Positions 13,287-24,016 of a stretch of DNA of 64,000 nucleotides are shown one piece after another; positions within the stretch are counted from its first letter, which is position 1, and each line of letters begins with the position of its first letter. The notes below the pieces were generated by a model that saw only the letters and a program-made list of their open reading frames with translations, did not search any database and was not told the origin of the DNA. The stretch is from Hygrophila difformis (taxonomy: Eukaryota; Streptophyta; Magnoliopsida; Lamiales; Acanthaceae), in the NCBI GenBank assembly GCA_030278955.1, contig JAOANR010000003.1, positions 58,459,628 through 58,523,627 on the forward strand, given 5' to 3'. The position numbers and the translations under genes are program-made.

Positions 13287-13352
13287 CTTTGATTCGCAAG
13301 ATCGATTTTCTACAGCTGCAAAGGCGAAGAAACCATCCGTAAGTGAATGCGG

Positions 13353-13358
13353 CACGTG
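13353..13358. promoter_or_regulatory. G-box CACGTG upstream of IWS1
   Basis: The palindromic CACGTG lies 67 bp upstream of the IWS1 start codon. G-boxes are bound by bZIP and bHLH factors. Position and palindrome fit a promoter or leader element, but function is inferred. Confidence 0.45.
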
Positions 13359-13381
13359 AATAAATTAAACCGTGCGCTCCC

Positions 13382-13390
13382 AAACCCTAA
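13382..13390 (+). promoter_or_regulatory. telo-box AAACCCTAA upstream of IWS1
   Basis: AAACCCTAA lies about 96 bp upstream of the IWS1 start. Telo-boxes are common close to the transcription start of plant housekeeping and growth-related genes. The role here is inferred from position only. Confidence 0.4.
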
Positions 13391-14080
13391 ATTGCCTTTT
13401 GCCAAATGTGGTATTGAGACGGCGGAATTTCACTCGAATATTTGTGTCATTATCCGAATGGGACGAAAGGCAAACAAAATCGAACAATATATCGCCAAGA
13501 TTCAAGAGCCGATGCAGATTATATAAGCGAATAAAAAGAGGGGAAGTTATGCCCAAAATGAAATTGAAGGGGTACAAGAATTAGGACGTTTAAAATTCCG
13601 CGGGCTTCTCAAGTAAAGCTACTGATGAATTCACAATTATAAAAGGATTAGCAATGTTGTCTTAACCTTTTTTTATATCAATAAAAAGAAGAAAAAGAAA
13701 TCGGCGAGACGAGCATTATCTTGGGCGATTGAATTTAAAACTCAAAATATAAATAATTTCTTTATTTATTTGCGGTAAAAGATTCTACGTTTCTTCAAGA
13801 ATAAATAAATAAATAAATATATATATATAAATATTCTTTTAGAAGGAAAAACATACTCCATAAAGTCTACAAACATTAAATTGTTATTATTTTTTATGAA
13901 TGTTTCCATTATTAAAACCATTATTACTTATTATTACCAAATATTCTATTTAATACCAAAAAAATTAGATACTTTGGCTATATTTAGGAAATAATTAGAG
14001 TTTAGAATTTGGAATTTGAAATAATGATAAAAAATATTTTAAATTGGGATATTTTTTAGCATTGGTGTGTGGTGACCAAA
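13391..14080. other. IWS1 upstream intergenic region
   Basis: AT-rich sequence with no supported gene. A short (AAAT)n/(TA)n tract lies near 13800-13830. Confidence 0.4.
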
Positions 14081-14150
14081 CGCTGTATGTCCGAGTGGTA
14101 TGAGACTCTGGCAGCTTAAGCAAATATATCAGGTTCGAGCCAAAAAAAAC
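14081..14150 (+). repeat. tRNA-like remnant or SINE head
   Basis: TGTCCGAGTGGTATGAGAC resembles a polymerase III A box of tRNA-Ser/Leu type, and AGGTTCGAGCC, about 45 bases on, resembles a B box; an A-run follows. The acceptor stem does not pair, so this is not a working tRNA. A tRNA pseudogene or a SINE head are the options. Confidence 0.45.
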
Positions 14151-14486
14151 AATGGTGTCTTCTGTTTGAGTTTAACATTAGGGGTGTATTCAATCCAGAC
14201 TCTACAGGATTTTTTTTTTACTTTTAAAGTTGGGGTGTATTCAATTTAGATTTTAAAAAAATCTTAATCTAAATGTATTCAATACAAATTTTAGAAAGTC
14301 TTTAAAAATTTTGAGGTATACAACCGTTCATTATTTTTAAATCTTTACATATTTTAATGAATTCTCTTAAAAAATATAACTAAACAAAATATTTCTAAAC
14401 AATCCAAAATTTCTAAAAGTCATTCAAACTCTATATGGAGTCAACACAAAATCAATCAACTCTACGTGAGTCTATGAACTCTCTAA

Positions 14487-15192
14487 GGCGATCTCCAACC
14501 CAACCCTCTATTTTTGCAGGGGTTACAGTGTAAATTTTTATTTTTGTAGGATAGCTACAGTAACTTCATCTCCAATCTATCCCTCTATTTTTGCAGGATT
14601 AAGGAATATTTTATATCTATTCTATTTTAAATTACTTTTTTAAAATGTTTATAAAATTAAATTTACAATTCATCTATAATTTTCAATTGATAATATTTTT
14701 TATATTAATTTATGATAATATATACTTCCTCTGTTTTCATTTATTTTTTGACGGGCCCACCTGTCACGCTGTTCAATACACATTTTAAATCATCAATAAT
14801 TCAAGTTCGGTATATATAAAAATTCTAAAAGTTCCATATTTAAAAACTACACGACGAGACAAATCTAACAATATCTCATTTAGCTATATTTTAACTTGTA
14901 TAACTATGATAAAACTTTAAGTAAAAGTTTGTGTGTGAATAGTGACCCCTTATTGAATGTAAAAAATATTCAAGAACGGAGGTAGTAAATTTTAAAATTT
15001 AAAAAAAGATAAAAAATGAAGAAGAAAAAAATATAGGGTGTGAATATGTTAAGCTCATTTGAGAGGAACACGGGCTGTAGCACCCTCCCATTTGGGAGAG
15101 TGCATTCTGCAAAAATGCAGGGTGGGTTGGAGCCCCACCCTGCACTCCCATTCTGCAAAAATAGCAAAATGCAGGGAGGGTTGGAGATTGTC
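14487..15192. mobile_element. PIF/Harbinger-like MITE nested in the 14.2-15.5 kb element
   Basis: The termini GGCGATCTCCAACCC and GGGTTGGAGATTGTC are inverted repeats, flanked by TAA on both sides (14484-14486 and 15193-15195). Subterminal CCCTCTATTTTTGCAGG-like repeats appear near both ends. It has no coding capacity and itself contains a Stowaway element. Confidence 0.7.
14725..14985. mobile_element. Stowaway-like MITE
   Basis: CTTCCTCTGTTTTC at the left and GAACGGAGGTAG at the right are inverted termini of the Tc1/mariner-derived Stowaway type, with TA on both flanks. At 261 bp it has the usual size. Confidence 0.7.
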
Positions 15193-15218
15193 TAAATCCA
15201 CCAATTTTTTAAAATATA

Positions 15219-15477
15219 CTCCCTCCGTCCCACCTTACTTGTCTGGTTTGACTTTTTGACACTGTTCATTGTTTAACTTTGACTCGATGTTATAGAAAGT
15301 ATATATTTGAAAAAAATAGTAGAGTTGGGTCTTGTTAGAATCGTAAAATCATGTAGTTTTAAAATATGTGTTTTTCATAATTTTTTGTTGTACATATTTT
15401 AAGATATTAACGATTGAAAATGTGTATTGGATTGTGTGCAGAAGTCAAACAAGACAGGTTAAATGGGACAGAGGGAG
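15219..15477. mobile_element. Stowaway MITE
   Basis: The left end CTCCCTCCGTCCCACCTTAC and the right end ending GGGACAGAGGGAG are typical Stowaway inverted repeats, flanked by TA (15217-15218, 15478-15479). Length is 259 bp, almost the same as the copy at 35414. Confidence 0.85.
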
Positions 15478-15893
15478 TATAAAATTCTGGATTGAATACA
15501 CCCTTTGGAGTTTAAATATTGAAGTTTGAAAAAGGTAAAAGTTGAGGAGGGGTAAGCTTTAAAAGCTGAAGAGGAATAAGATTGAGTTTAGGGTGTAATT
15601 TAGAATTTGATTATTAAAATAAAAATATTTATTATTTATACTAATTTTTAAATCAAACGCAAAAAATTAGCTTATTTTACCAAACTGCATATTTGATGAA
15701 TTATTTTAAAGTTGTTTAGAAAAAAAAAAAATTATTTTAAAGTTAGCTTATGAATCAAATTGATTTAATGATATTAAATCAACCATCAAAACATTATTTT
15801 CAACAATGTGATAATATGATTAAACAATTAATTATATATTTCAATAATTTGATGTCAGAGTTTAAAATAATTATATTAAGATATGTAGATACT

Positions 15894-16640
15894 TCTTTTT
15901 GGATAACGGTGACGTGAAAACATCGGCAAAGAGGAAAGTAAAAAAAATCTACAACAGGGAGATTAAGGAAGAAGACAAAAAAAAAAGAAAAAAAAACAAG
16001 CAAAAAGGAATTAAACCCGCGGGAACCATGTCCCCAACCGATCGTGAACATCGTCGGAAGGAAAAACCCAATTGGTGTAGAACTCCAATTGCTTAGCACC
16101 TTATTTAGCTAAGTGATCAGCAATTGAATTGCCTTCTCTAAAAATATGACTCCACGTATACTGGGGGCGTGTATACTGGGGGCGTATTCGAAGGATATCC
16201 AAAATATTACTGATAAGTGGAAATAACACATGAGTATCCTCCACGCCTGACCGAATAACCTGAATAGCCTCCTTAGAATCTGAGAAACAAGCCGCCTGCA
16301 TTACCCCTTTCTGGAATAACAATTGGGAGCCTCGCCATATGCCATAAAGCTCAGCTATCAAGTTAGAAGCAAAACCAATCAATCCAAAAAAACCCTCAAC
16401 CCATTGCCCATCTCCTGTTCGGATCACACCTCCAAACCCCGCAGGACCCGGATTGCCCATAGAGCTACTACCATCAACATGTAAGAGGATGCCCATGTGA
16501 TGATCCGGATTCCAGGTAACTAACTGTAGCTGCCTCCAGCCTCTCTGCTTAGCGAATGCTGGATCAAATGCGATACCAAGAGAGAGAGAAGGATTTCCTA
16601 GCTGCCTCCTGGCTGTTGATGACAGCCTTTCCTCGCATGC
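15894..16640 (-). pseudogene. Truncated L1-type LINE fragment with RNase H domain
   Basis: Minus-strand 16101-16496 encodes an RNase H domain of plant LINE ORF2 type (LLHVDGSSSMGNPGPAGFGGV, SDSKEAIQVI, HIFREGNSIADHLAK). The reverse transcriptase and everything upstream are missing. The leftward end TTATCCAAAAA resembles a LINE 3' end; the right border is approximate. Odd: a short in-frame tandem duplication repeats RPQYT near 16155-16185. A dead, 5'-truncated copy. Confidence 0.7.
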
Positions 16641-16924
16641 AAAAGGAATTCCAATTAGTTAGTACTAATTTTTATATCATAAAGGTAGATATAATATAGG
16701 AATTAATGAATTTAATTTTGATTAGGGATTATGAGTTTCAACTTTCAATTATTAAAATCTTTCAACTTATTCCAACTTTTAGACAATTATTACTCATGCT
16801 AAAGCTGTAATAACCCAGCCACCTAAAACAAAAGGCAAATTCCCTGTGTGTCAATTTTTGGATAATAAGTAAAAAATTTAACCATGCAGAAACCAATACT
16901 AGTAATTTATGAATGCTTTCAACA

Positions 16925-16956
<32 letters not shown>

Positions 16957-17032
16957 CTGAAAGTATTATGTATATTGAAGAAGAATGCAAGAGGTTAACG
17001 ACGATTAACACATGTAGTATGTTCTTCATTCT
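16641..17032. other. NLR 3' flank
   Basis: AT-rich sequence that should contain the 3' UTR of the minus-strand NLR. It holds an (AAT)n microsatellite at about 16927-16955. No gene is seen. Confidence 0.5.
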
Positions 17033-20000
17033 TCAATCACCACGAATAACCAGGCTGGGGATATGTGCTATCTTGTGCCAATCATCTCCCCTTCCCCTCT
17101 GACACCGCCTCGCTAATTCCGGACAATAATCGATATGGAGTTGCCGGAGATTCGACATTCCTTGGATACAGGAAGGCAGTTTTTTCAGCTTCCGGCAGCC
17201 CACAATTCTCAACTTGTCAAGACCTTTCAAATCCCCCAACCAGTCCGGCAATGAGGCGAGCTCCGGAAGCTCTTGAAGGTCTAGAGTTTTCAGACAGGAG
17301 AGGCGTCGGATGGCCTCCGGTATGCACTCCATCTTCGGAAGATGATGGAGAGAGATATCTATGAGGGAGTCGAGATGTCGAATATCGCTCGGAGGAAGAC
17401 GAAGATCTGTAAGCTCCGAACAGAAATTTATCCATAATACTTTGAGACTCGTGGTGTGACGCAGCCATCCTTCTGGCAAACATTTCAAATCTTTACTGCC
17501 GAACTTTATTTCCAACTCCTCGAGAGAATCTAGGCCTTGCAGCCCATCTGCTGGAAGACACTGCTCGTTCGCGCCAAAAACATGCAGCGACTTGAGTCCC
17601 CTGAGGGGTTGGAGCGGATTCCCTGGAATACATTTCATGTTTTCGCCAATTGTTACTTCAAGGCGTGTAACGTTGTCCAGGTTTGGAAACGTATTGAGGC
17701 ATAAACTGCTATCGCAAGTCCACTTGTTGAACTTTTCGAGTCTCTGGGGAAGTTGAGCCAACTCCAATAAAGGGCATCTCGAAACATGGAGTTCCTCCAG
17801 ATCAGGGCACATCTCTCCTACTACCCCATCGAAGAGTTGTTTCAGGCTCGGGAGGGAATATAACCTGAGTGATTTTAATGATGGAAACATTACATTCTGA
17901 TGAGAGTTTCCACCTTCACCAATGAACTCGAGTTTTGCCAGTTTGTGCAGCTGCAAGGATTCAAGGAGAGGGAGGTCTTCCAATTTAGGTAAGGACAATA
18001 AGTGGGGGCAATCTGTTATGGAAATCAGTAACAGCTTTTTCATGTCGATGATCCAGTTTGCGAAACGTCTTCCACTGAAGCCACTGATTCCAAAACATTC
18101 GATATTTGAGTGAGGTTCGAGTGCTTCCAACACCTTTTCATCCATATCTCTGGGAACGCCCAAAGCAGCAGTGTTGGATTCCCATCCCAGACTCAAACGT
18201 CGAATGCTGTCTTTCTGAACAAGATTCGCTTTCTCTGCATCTTCAGGGGCTGCCACTCTCTCTAAATGCAGAATTTCGAGCAAGCCACCCAGCTGGTTCA
18301 AGCTTTGCAATTCCTCAAGACGGGTGCCCTTTTTAGAACCCACAATGAACATCGACAGTGTCCTGAGGTGAGTTAACTCCCTCAGATTGTAGGGCGTCTC
18401 TGTCAATGACCGGCAATAATCTAGAAGAAGATGGCGGAGATTTTTCAAACGTCTCATGTTCTTAGGGAACTTCACAAGCTGTCCGCAAAAGCTTAGAATC
18501 AACGTTTGCAGATTCCAAAGACTGCACAATTTTTTGGGTAGACTTCGGATGTTAGTATTGGACAGATTTAAGAGCCGCAAATGTTTCAAGTTGCCTAAGG
18601 TTGATGGCAACTCCAGCGTCGGTATCTTCCTTGCAAAGTAACTTGCATCCAACACTCTCAACCGACTGTAGTTTTTGATGACGAGAGAAATATCCATATC
18701 GGGTTGAGAACAACTCTTTGGGAACGCCACGGTCCTTTCATATAAGTTAATTTGCCGGATTTTGGTATTTGATGATGCAGAACTTGTACGGATCCTTTCA
18801 AGTTGTGAACCGGGAACTCTGTTCTCCATAATTGAGGTAGCGAGATCGTGAACAAGATCGTGCATCACGACCTTGTTCATCAATTTTACACCACTGTAAT
18901 CGACAGCGTTTTGGAAAAGCGATCTCAGGATTAGCTCATCCCATATATGCTCCCCTTCATCCTCCGCTTCCCTTGATCGACTCGATGAAATGTATCCATG
19001 AGCCATCCAGAGAAATATCAATTCTTCTTTCCCAATTGAAGTGTCCTTTGGAAAGATGGAACAATAAGCAAAACATTGCCTCAATTCCGGAGGCAGATGA
19101 AGATAACTCAATCTCAAAGCTGGCAATATCAGAGTTTCCTCCGGTAGATCCCATATTTCGCTATCTTTAACATAAACCCATTCTTTCATCTTTCTCTTGA
19201 ATCGAAGAAGGCCTCCCAGAGCGTTTGCGGCAAGTGGCACTCCACCACATTTCTTCACTATTTGCTTTCCAATGTCTACCAAATCCGGAAATCGATCTTC
19301 CTCCTCTTGTCCGAAAAACGCACGTCGTTTGAGCAACGTCCAACAATGCTCTTCCGACAGCTTTTCCAAATCATGAGCCGGGAGTGTTCCCATTATTTCA
19401 GCAACTTTCGACGATCTCGTGGTGGTGATGATCGCAGATCCCTCCGATCCACAGCTCAAAACATTTTTCAGTTTATCCCACTCCTCTTGTTCATCATTCC
19501 ATACATCATCCAACACAACCAAGAACCTTTTCTCATTCAGAAATTCGTGGAGGCGATTCGTTAAAGCCTCCAGAGACGTTAAATTTGAAGCGCTGGATTT
19601 CCCCGACGATGCAGACTCGATCATCGCTCTGATCAGAGTTTCGAGGTCGAAATTATCCGAGACACAAACCCAGAGCTTCGTTTCAAAATGCTGAATCACA
19701 CGCTCGTCTTTGTAGACAAGTTGGGCTAGGGTTGTCTTGCCAAGACCTCCAAGACCAACTATCGGTAGGATAGAGATGTTCTGATTGTCGTTCGCACGAC
19801 GATTCACCAACACATCTACAATTTTTCTCTTTTCATCTTCCCTTCCAAGAACACTGTTGATGTCTATCAGATTAGAGCACGTCTTGCGTGAAGCGGCGGG
19901 GACACTCCTGCTTGTTCTCTCCATCGGGCGGAAAGGAAACTTGTCGCGCTCCGCAGCAACGGCGTCCAGCTTTTCCGTAACATCTTTGATCTTTTTCGCG

Positions 20001-20299
20001 AAATTGCGCTTGTCGAGGAATTTCTTCAAGCCATAGGCACGGGATTGGGAAACGTGCGCGGCGCATTCATCGAGGATATCATCAATCTCGTGAGAGAGGT
20101 CTTTGAGGTTGATGAGCCAGATCCGTATGGGCTCGTTGTCGAGTTGCTTCTGCTCAGCATCTTCAAGCACTTCCTGGATGGTGGTGAGGTTGCTGGCTAG
20201 CTTCTTCATCTCCTTTTCCACACCGATGATCGAACCAATCTCCTTTCTAATCAAGGAGTTGAGAGTCCCCAACACGACACCGACGAATGCATCGGCCAT
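17033..20299 (-). CDS. CC-NB-LRR disease resistance protein (RGA-like)
   Basis: One uninterrupted exon of 1088 codons. The start at 20299 (MADAFVGVVLG) is the family start; the frame is open for another 26 codons upstream, but those residues are not NLR-like. The Rx-type coiled coil (residues 1-125) has EIDDILDE; the NB-ARC has a P-loop GLGGLGKTT (182-190), kinase 2 FLVVLDDVW (259-267), RNBS-B ITTTRSSKV, GGVPLA (352-357), RNBS-D CFAYCSIFPKD and an intact MHD (479-481). About 500 residues of leucine-rich repeats follow from near residue 560. NLRs detect pathogen effectors and switch from ADP- to ATP-bound states in immunity. All switch motifs are intact, so the gene looks functional. Its upstream flank is duplicated at 33.3-35.4 kb. 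Confidence 0.96.
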   Translation of the reverse strand: MADAFVGVVLGTLNSLIRKEIGSIIGVEKEMKKLASNLTTIQEVLEDAEQKQLDNEPIRIWLINLKDLSHEIDDILDECAAHVSQSRAYGLKKFLDKRNFAKKIKDVTEKLDAVAAERDKFPFRPMERTSRSVPAASRKTCSNLIDINSVLGREDEKRKIVDVLVNRRANDNQNISILPIVGLGGLGKTTLAQLVYKDERVIQHFETKLWVCVSDNFDLETLIRAMIESASSGKSSASNLTSLEALTNRLHEFLNEKRFLVVLDDVWNDEQEEWDKLKNVLSCGSEGSAIITTTRSSKVAEIMGTLPAHDLEKLSEEHCWTLLKRRAFFGQEEEDRFPDLVDIGKQIVKKCGGVPLAANALGGLLRFKRKMKEWVYVKDSEIWDLPEETLILPALRLSYLHLPPELRQCFAYCSIFPKDTSIGKEELIFLWMAHGYISSSRSREAEDEGEHIWDELILRSLFQNAVDYSGVKLMNKVVMHDLVHDLATSIMENRVPGSQLERIRTSSASSNTKIRQINLYERTVAFPKSCSQPDMDISLVIKNYSRLRVLDASYFARKIPTLELPSTLGNLKHLRLLNLSNTNIRSLPKKLCSLWNLQTLILSFCGQLVKFPKNMRRLKNLRHLLLDYCRSLTETPYNLRELTHLRTLSMFIVGSKKGTRLEELQSLNQLGGLLEILHLERVAAPEDAEKANLVQKDSIRRLSLGWESNTAALGVPRDMDEKVLEALEPHSNIECFGISGFSGRRFANWIIDMKKLLLISITDCPHLLSLPKLEDLPLLESLQLHKLAKLEFIGEGGNSHQNVMFPSLKSLRLYSLPSLKQLFDGVVGEMCPDLEELHVSRCPLLELAQLPQRLEKFNKWTCDSSLCLNTFPNLDNVTRLEVTIGENMKCIPGNPLQPLRGLKSLHVFGANEQCLPADGLQGLDSLEELEIKFGSKDLKCLPEGWLRHTTSLKVLWINFCSELTDLRLPPSDIRHLDSLIDISLHHLPKMECIPEAIRRLSCLKTLDLQELPELASLPDWLGDLKGLDKLRIVGCRKLKKLPSCIQGMSNLRQLHIDYCPELARRCQRGRGDDWHKIAHIPSLVIRGD

Positions 20300-21397
20300 A
20301 AATGAAATGAAAGGGTAATAAGCCAAAAATACAGAGACGATGATGGAATGCTGAAGCGTCGAAGAGGATGATGACAAGAGGGTGAGAGAGAAACGGATTT
20401 CAAATTATCTTTCTTATAGTGTGGCACTTGCGTTGGATAAAGTCCATAATATCCTTTAATTTATTCTTAATTCCAAAATCGTCCAAAATAACAATCTCTA
20501 TCTCATTTAACATATCTTGTTTGATTGTGATCCAATGCAATTTTTCAATCCTTAATCATTATTAATGAGCCGTAGAACTGAATGAATTGTCATTAGTGTA
20601 ATTATAGTACGGATTAATAAACTCAAAATATATTTTGGCCTATTTTAAAATTAAAAGATTGGTGGACTTCAACATTATTCAAAGATACTACAGTAGTGGT
20701 ATAAAATAATTACATTAAATAAACATCCACCATCCCTATTTTAAACACCTTTATAGTTTTACGTATTTTAATGCACATTTTATATTATTAATGACTCAAT
20801 TTCGATATTATTAGATATGTACATTTTAAACTCGTTATGCCTATTTGACTCTGAATTTATTAGATGTCTAATTAATTTATTTAATAAAATTTAATTCATG
20901 TATTAATCCATTTTATATTTATAGAGTAATTTTAAATTTAAATAGTTATTTTAATAAATTTATATTTCATATTTATCTCTTTAATTTAATTATTGAATTT
21001 GATATTATTCTGTTAAAGTTTTTCGATTCAATTATTTTTTAAATTAATTTTATTTCAATTTTATTTTATTATTTAATTAATATTTCATGTTATATGTGTA
21101 GTCAAATTTTAAACATTACATTTGGATATAAATAACAAGATCAGTAAAAAAGAACTATTTTTGATATTATGTAATAAACGTAGAGGACTAATAGGGGACA
21201 AAAAAATATAACATTGACTATTTTGAATTTTTTGTAAAGAAAATGGACCATACCATACATTATTCCTATCTTCTAGTATGGCATTTGCATTTGGTGGACT
21301 TCATTATTATTCCAAAATACTAGTAGAATTAACTAAATTCCATTAAATTAACATCCACCATCACTATTTTCTCAAAATTAAGAAATAGTACTATATA

Positions 21398-21669
21398 GTT
21401 CCTCTGTTTTTTTTTTTAAAAAAAAATTTCCTGTAACATTAGTTTGTTGTTATTGTTCACATACACATTTTGACTAAATTTTGTTATCATATTTGTACAA
21501 AATAAAATATAGCTTAATGAGATCTTGTTAGACTCATTTCGTTTTGTAGTTTTTAAATATCGAAGTTTTAGAATTTTTAATTGCACCGAACTTGAATAAT
21601 TAATGATTTAAAATGCGGATTGAATTGCATCATGTGGTCCGTAGCACTAAATAAAAAATGGAGGAAGAA
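21398..21669. mobile_element. Degenerate Stowaway-like MITE in copy A
   Basis: GTTCCTCTGTTTTTT at the left and GGAGGAAGAAC at the right are inverted. The region is absent from copy B. The TA flank is clear only on the left. Borders are approximate. Confidence 0.4.
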
Positions 21670-22030
21670 CATGGGCGGGGTCATCTTTGGTGGCCATAAA
21701 ATGATAAAATATTCGCAAGTGAATCTAGATTTGAGATCCAATTATTGTTGTGCAAATTCTGCACTTACATAATGTATTGGTCGGAGTAGATATTTTAATG
21801 CCGAAATACAATTTTGTAATTATGCATTTGTAGAATTTTTGATTATGCACCCTAACCCAATGATCGGAATTCTAACGTGGTTTTTTACAGTAATATGTAA
21901 GCGTGGACCTGCTGTGTCTGATGGACAGTATTTTTTTTCTTTTAATTTTTTTCGTTTACGTTTCATCTTGAGTTGACTTTTAAGCTTTGCATCTCTGACT
22001 TTCATCTAAGACTTTGTTTAAAATTATTAA

Positions 22031-22929
22031 GGGTGCGTTTGGTACAGAGAATGGAATTGCAGAGAAATGGTAGCAGAGAATGGAATTGCAGAGAAAGAGA
22101 ATTGAGTCAGAGAAAGAGAATTGATTCTTCTGTTTGGTAACACAGGGAATGAGAATTGATACTTTTGTTTCTATTTGAGTATGACAGAGAATTCAACATA
22201 GAAATACAACAAATAATCAACTGAATTTTCTATTTTTAATATAATATAACATACTAATATTTATTTTCTATTTTCTTTTATATATTATAATTTATTTTAA
22301 GATAATTTAATTATCATATAATTATAGTTTATTAATTTTATTTAATATTATATTTTTAAAATATTTAATTATATTTTTTCAATTTAAATAAAAATTAATT
22401 TAATTTTATTTATTTTTTGTTATATTACATATATATTATATTTAATTATTATTTTATATTAATTTATTTAAATTATGAATTGATTTTATATTTTTATTTA
22501 CTGTTAAATTTTATTATTTTATATATGTTTTACTTTACTTTTAATATTTATTTTAATAAATATAATATAATTTCACTTTATTTAACATAATTAAATTTCA
22601 TTATTCAGTTATATATACATATATTTTAATTTACGTTTAATTTAATAATTTATATGATTAATTATATTTAACTATTTCGATATATTTAATTCCATTTTCA
22701 TTATTTATATTTTTAATTTAAAGTTAATTGGATATTTTTATATTTATCCATATTTTATATTGAACCCATAAATTTCAATTCTCCCCATTTCTCCATATAT
22801 AATAGGGAATCCAAAGTTGGGAATGAGAATCCATTTGTTTCTCAACTCTCAAATCTTTAATGTAACCAAACAAGAGAAATGCAATTAATTCCCTTTCTCT
22901 ACCTTCATTTCTCTATACCAAACACCCTC
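22031..22929. mobile_element. PIF/Harbinger-like MITE
   Basis: The left end GGGTGCGTTTGGTACAGAGAA and the right end (inverted: GAGGGTGTTTGGTATAGAGAA) are terminal inverted repeats flanked by TAA (22028-22030, 22930-22932). The middle is very AT-rich and non-coding. The corresponding place in copy B (near 35125) lacks it. The left end carries short repeats of gcagagaatggaatt type. Confidence 0.75.
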
Positions 22930-23145
22930 TAAGATCTTACACGACTTTGGTTGCATTTACTATTCCTTTGTCAAGATGATATCAACTGCAAGTTGAAGCT
23001 CTTGTGAGCCGAAACTTTAATCACGGTAGGTTTTGATAGGGATTCATGTTTTTACTGTTATTTTGATGTAAAATACTGTATAAAACTCTCAAAATTTACA
23101 TAAGCTACATGCAGTACACATTCGGTTTCAAGTAACATTGTAGTA

Positions 23146-23169
23146 CAGGCTTCGGCTCATCCAAAAAAA
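23146..23169 (+). mobile_element. 24-bp LINE 3'-end insertion with 15-bp target duplication
   Basis: The insert is CAGGCTTCGGCTCATCC plus an A tail, flanked on both sides by AGTAACATTGTAGTA (23131-23145, 23170-23184). Copy B shows the unduplicated site (near 35298). The insert resembles the 3' end of the LINE at 53651-53670. This is an extreme 5'-truncated retroposon. Confidence 0.75.
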
Positions 23170-23330
23170 AGTAACATTGTAGTATTATTGATTACTTTTT
23201 AAAACATGGTATAGTTTAGTTTACTATTCATCAAAAATAAATCGTGAGTTTATGAATTATGATTAAGAATTTTTTGAAGATTTGGAATGTGATGGTAATT
23301 GAAGCTTGAGCTGGAATTGTAGCTTTAGAT

Positions 23331-24011
23331 TTTAATTGAGACTGAAGTTTTTAATTTTATATTCAGTGTTTTCTTTAAGTAGCTATAGTTTTTAAAACCG
23401 TTAAAAAAAATTAAATAAATTAAAAAGGAGTACTTGAATGTTGAGAGCTCTTAAAGCTAAGGGTAACTTATGTTTGCAGAGCTTTGTGAAACTCCAATTT
23501 ACCATTACAATCTTTAAAAGCTCTAAAAAGCTAAGGGTCCATTTTCTTGTCCATTTTGCTCGATCCGCCCGTTCGAATTTTTGGCCCCTATTAGTCCGCT
23601 TCGTTTGCTAATTATGACCAAAACCGCCCTAAACTCACTCATTCAAGTCAATTAGAGATTTAATCGGAAAAATTAGGGAAGACGTCTAATTTCTTGTCAT
23701 TTTGTCCGAATCCGTCTTGTACAATCCTTGCAAATAATTGGCTCCAATTCTTGCGATTTTGCATTAAATATATTCTACTTTTGTGCATTATATTTTTTTC
23801 TTTTTTTTTTTGTTGCTACAGTTTACATTATATTGTCACAAGTGACAACTACAAGTAAGATTTTCAATGCATATCATATTCTCATGTCAAACATCAAGAA
23901 ACCTAATTAGATGCATTATATATTTCCATTACAACGCCATCAAACATTATGTTCGAAATTACATATTCCAACGGCGTCTTCCTTCAAAACAAAAATGAAC
24001 ATGTAACCATT
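23331..24011. other. Intergenic region left of the copia element
   Basis: AT-rich, with no supported gene. The last 60 bp are the target region split by the copia insertion. Confidence 0.4.
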
Positions 24012-24016
24012 GACAC

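Larger units (their letters stand above)
14181..15503. mobile_element. Outer MITE with GGGTGTATTCAATCC ends, host of nested MITEs
   Basis: GGGGTGTATTCAATCCAGA at the left and TCTGGATTGAATACACCC at the right are inverted copies. A second, diverged copy of the left terminus begins at 14232. The TTA before the left end is not matched perfectly on the right, so superfamily (probably PIF/Harbinger) and exact ends are uncertain. Three further elements lie inside. Confidence 0.55.
20400..23330. repeat. Duplicated NLR upstream segment, copy A
   Basis: From about 100 bp upstream of the NLR start this segment matches 33340-35420 in patches, for example cacttgcgttg, ccataatatcc, ACATCCACCATCCCTATTTT, ggtcatctt and GCTTTGCATCTCTGACTTTC. 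A part of it (ggtggacttca ... ACATCCACCATCACTATTTT) occurs a second time within copy A near 21290-21370. Insertions private to copy A are described separately. No coding region is seen. Confidence 0.7.

Noticed and set aside
14086..14141. Functional tRNA-Ser or tRNA-Leu gene
   Set aside because: A- and B-box-like words exist, but no acceptor stem or anticodon arm can be formed.
17065..20318. Many open frames opposite to the NLR and on shifted frames
   Set aside because: The minus-strand 1088-codon frame carries all NB-ARC motifs; the others are shadows.
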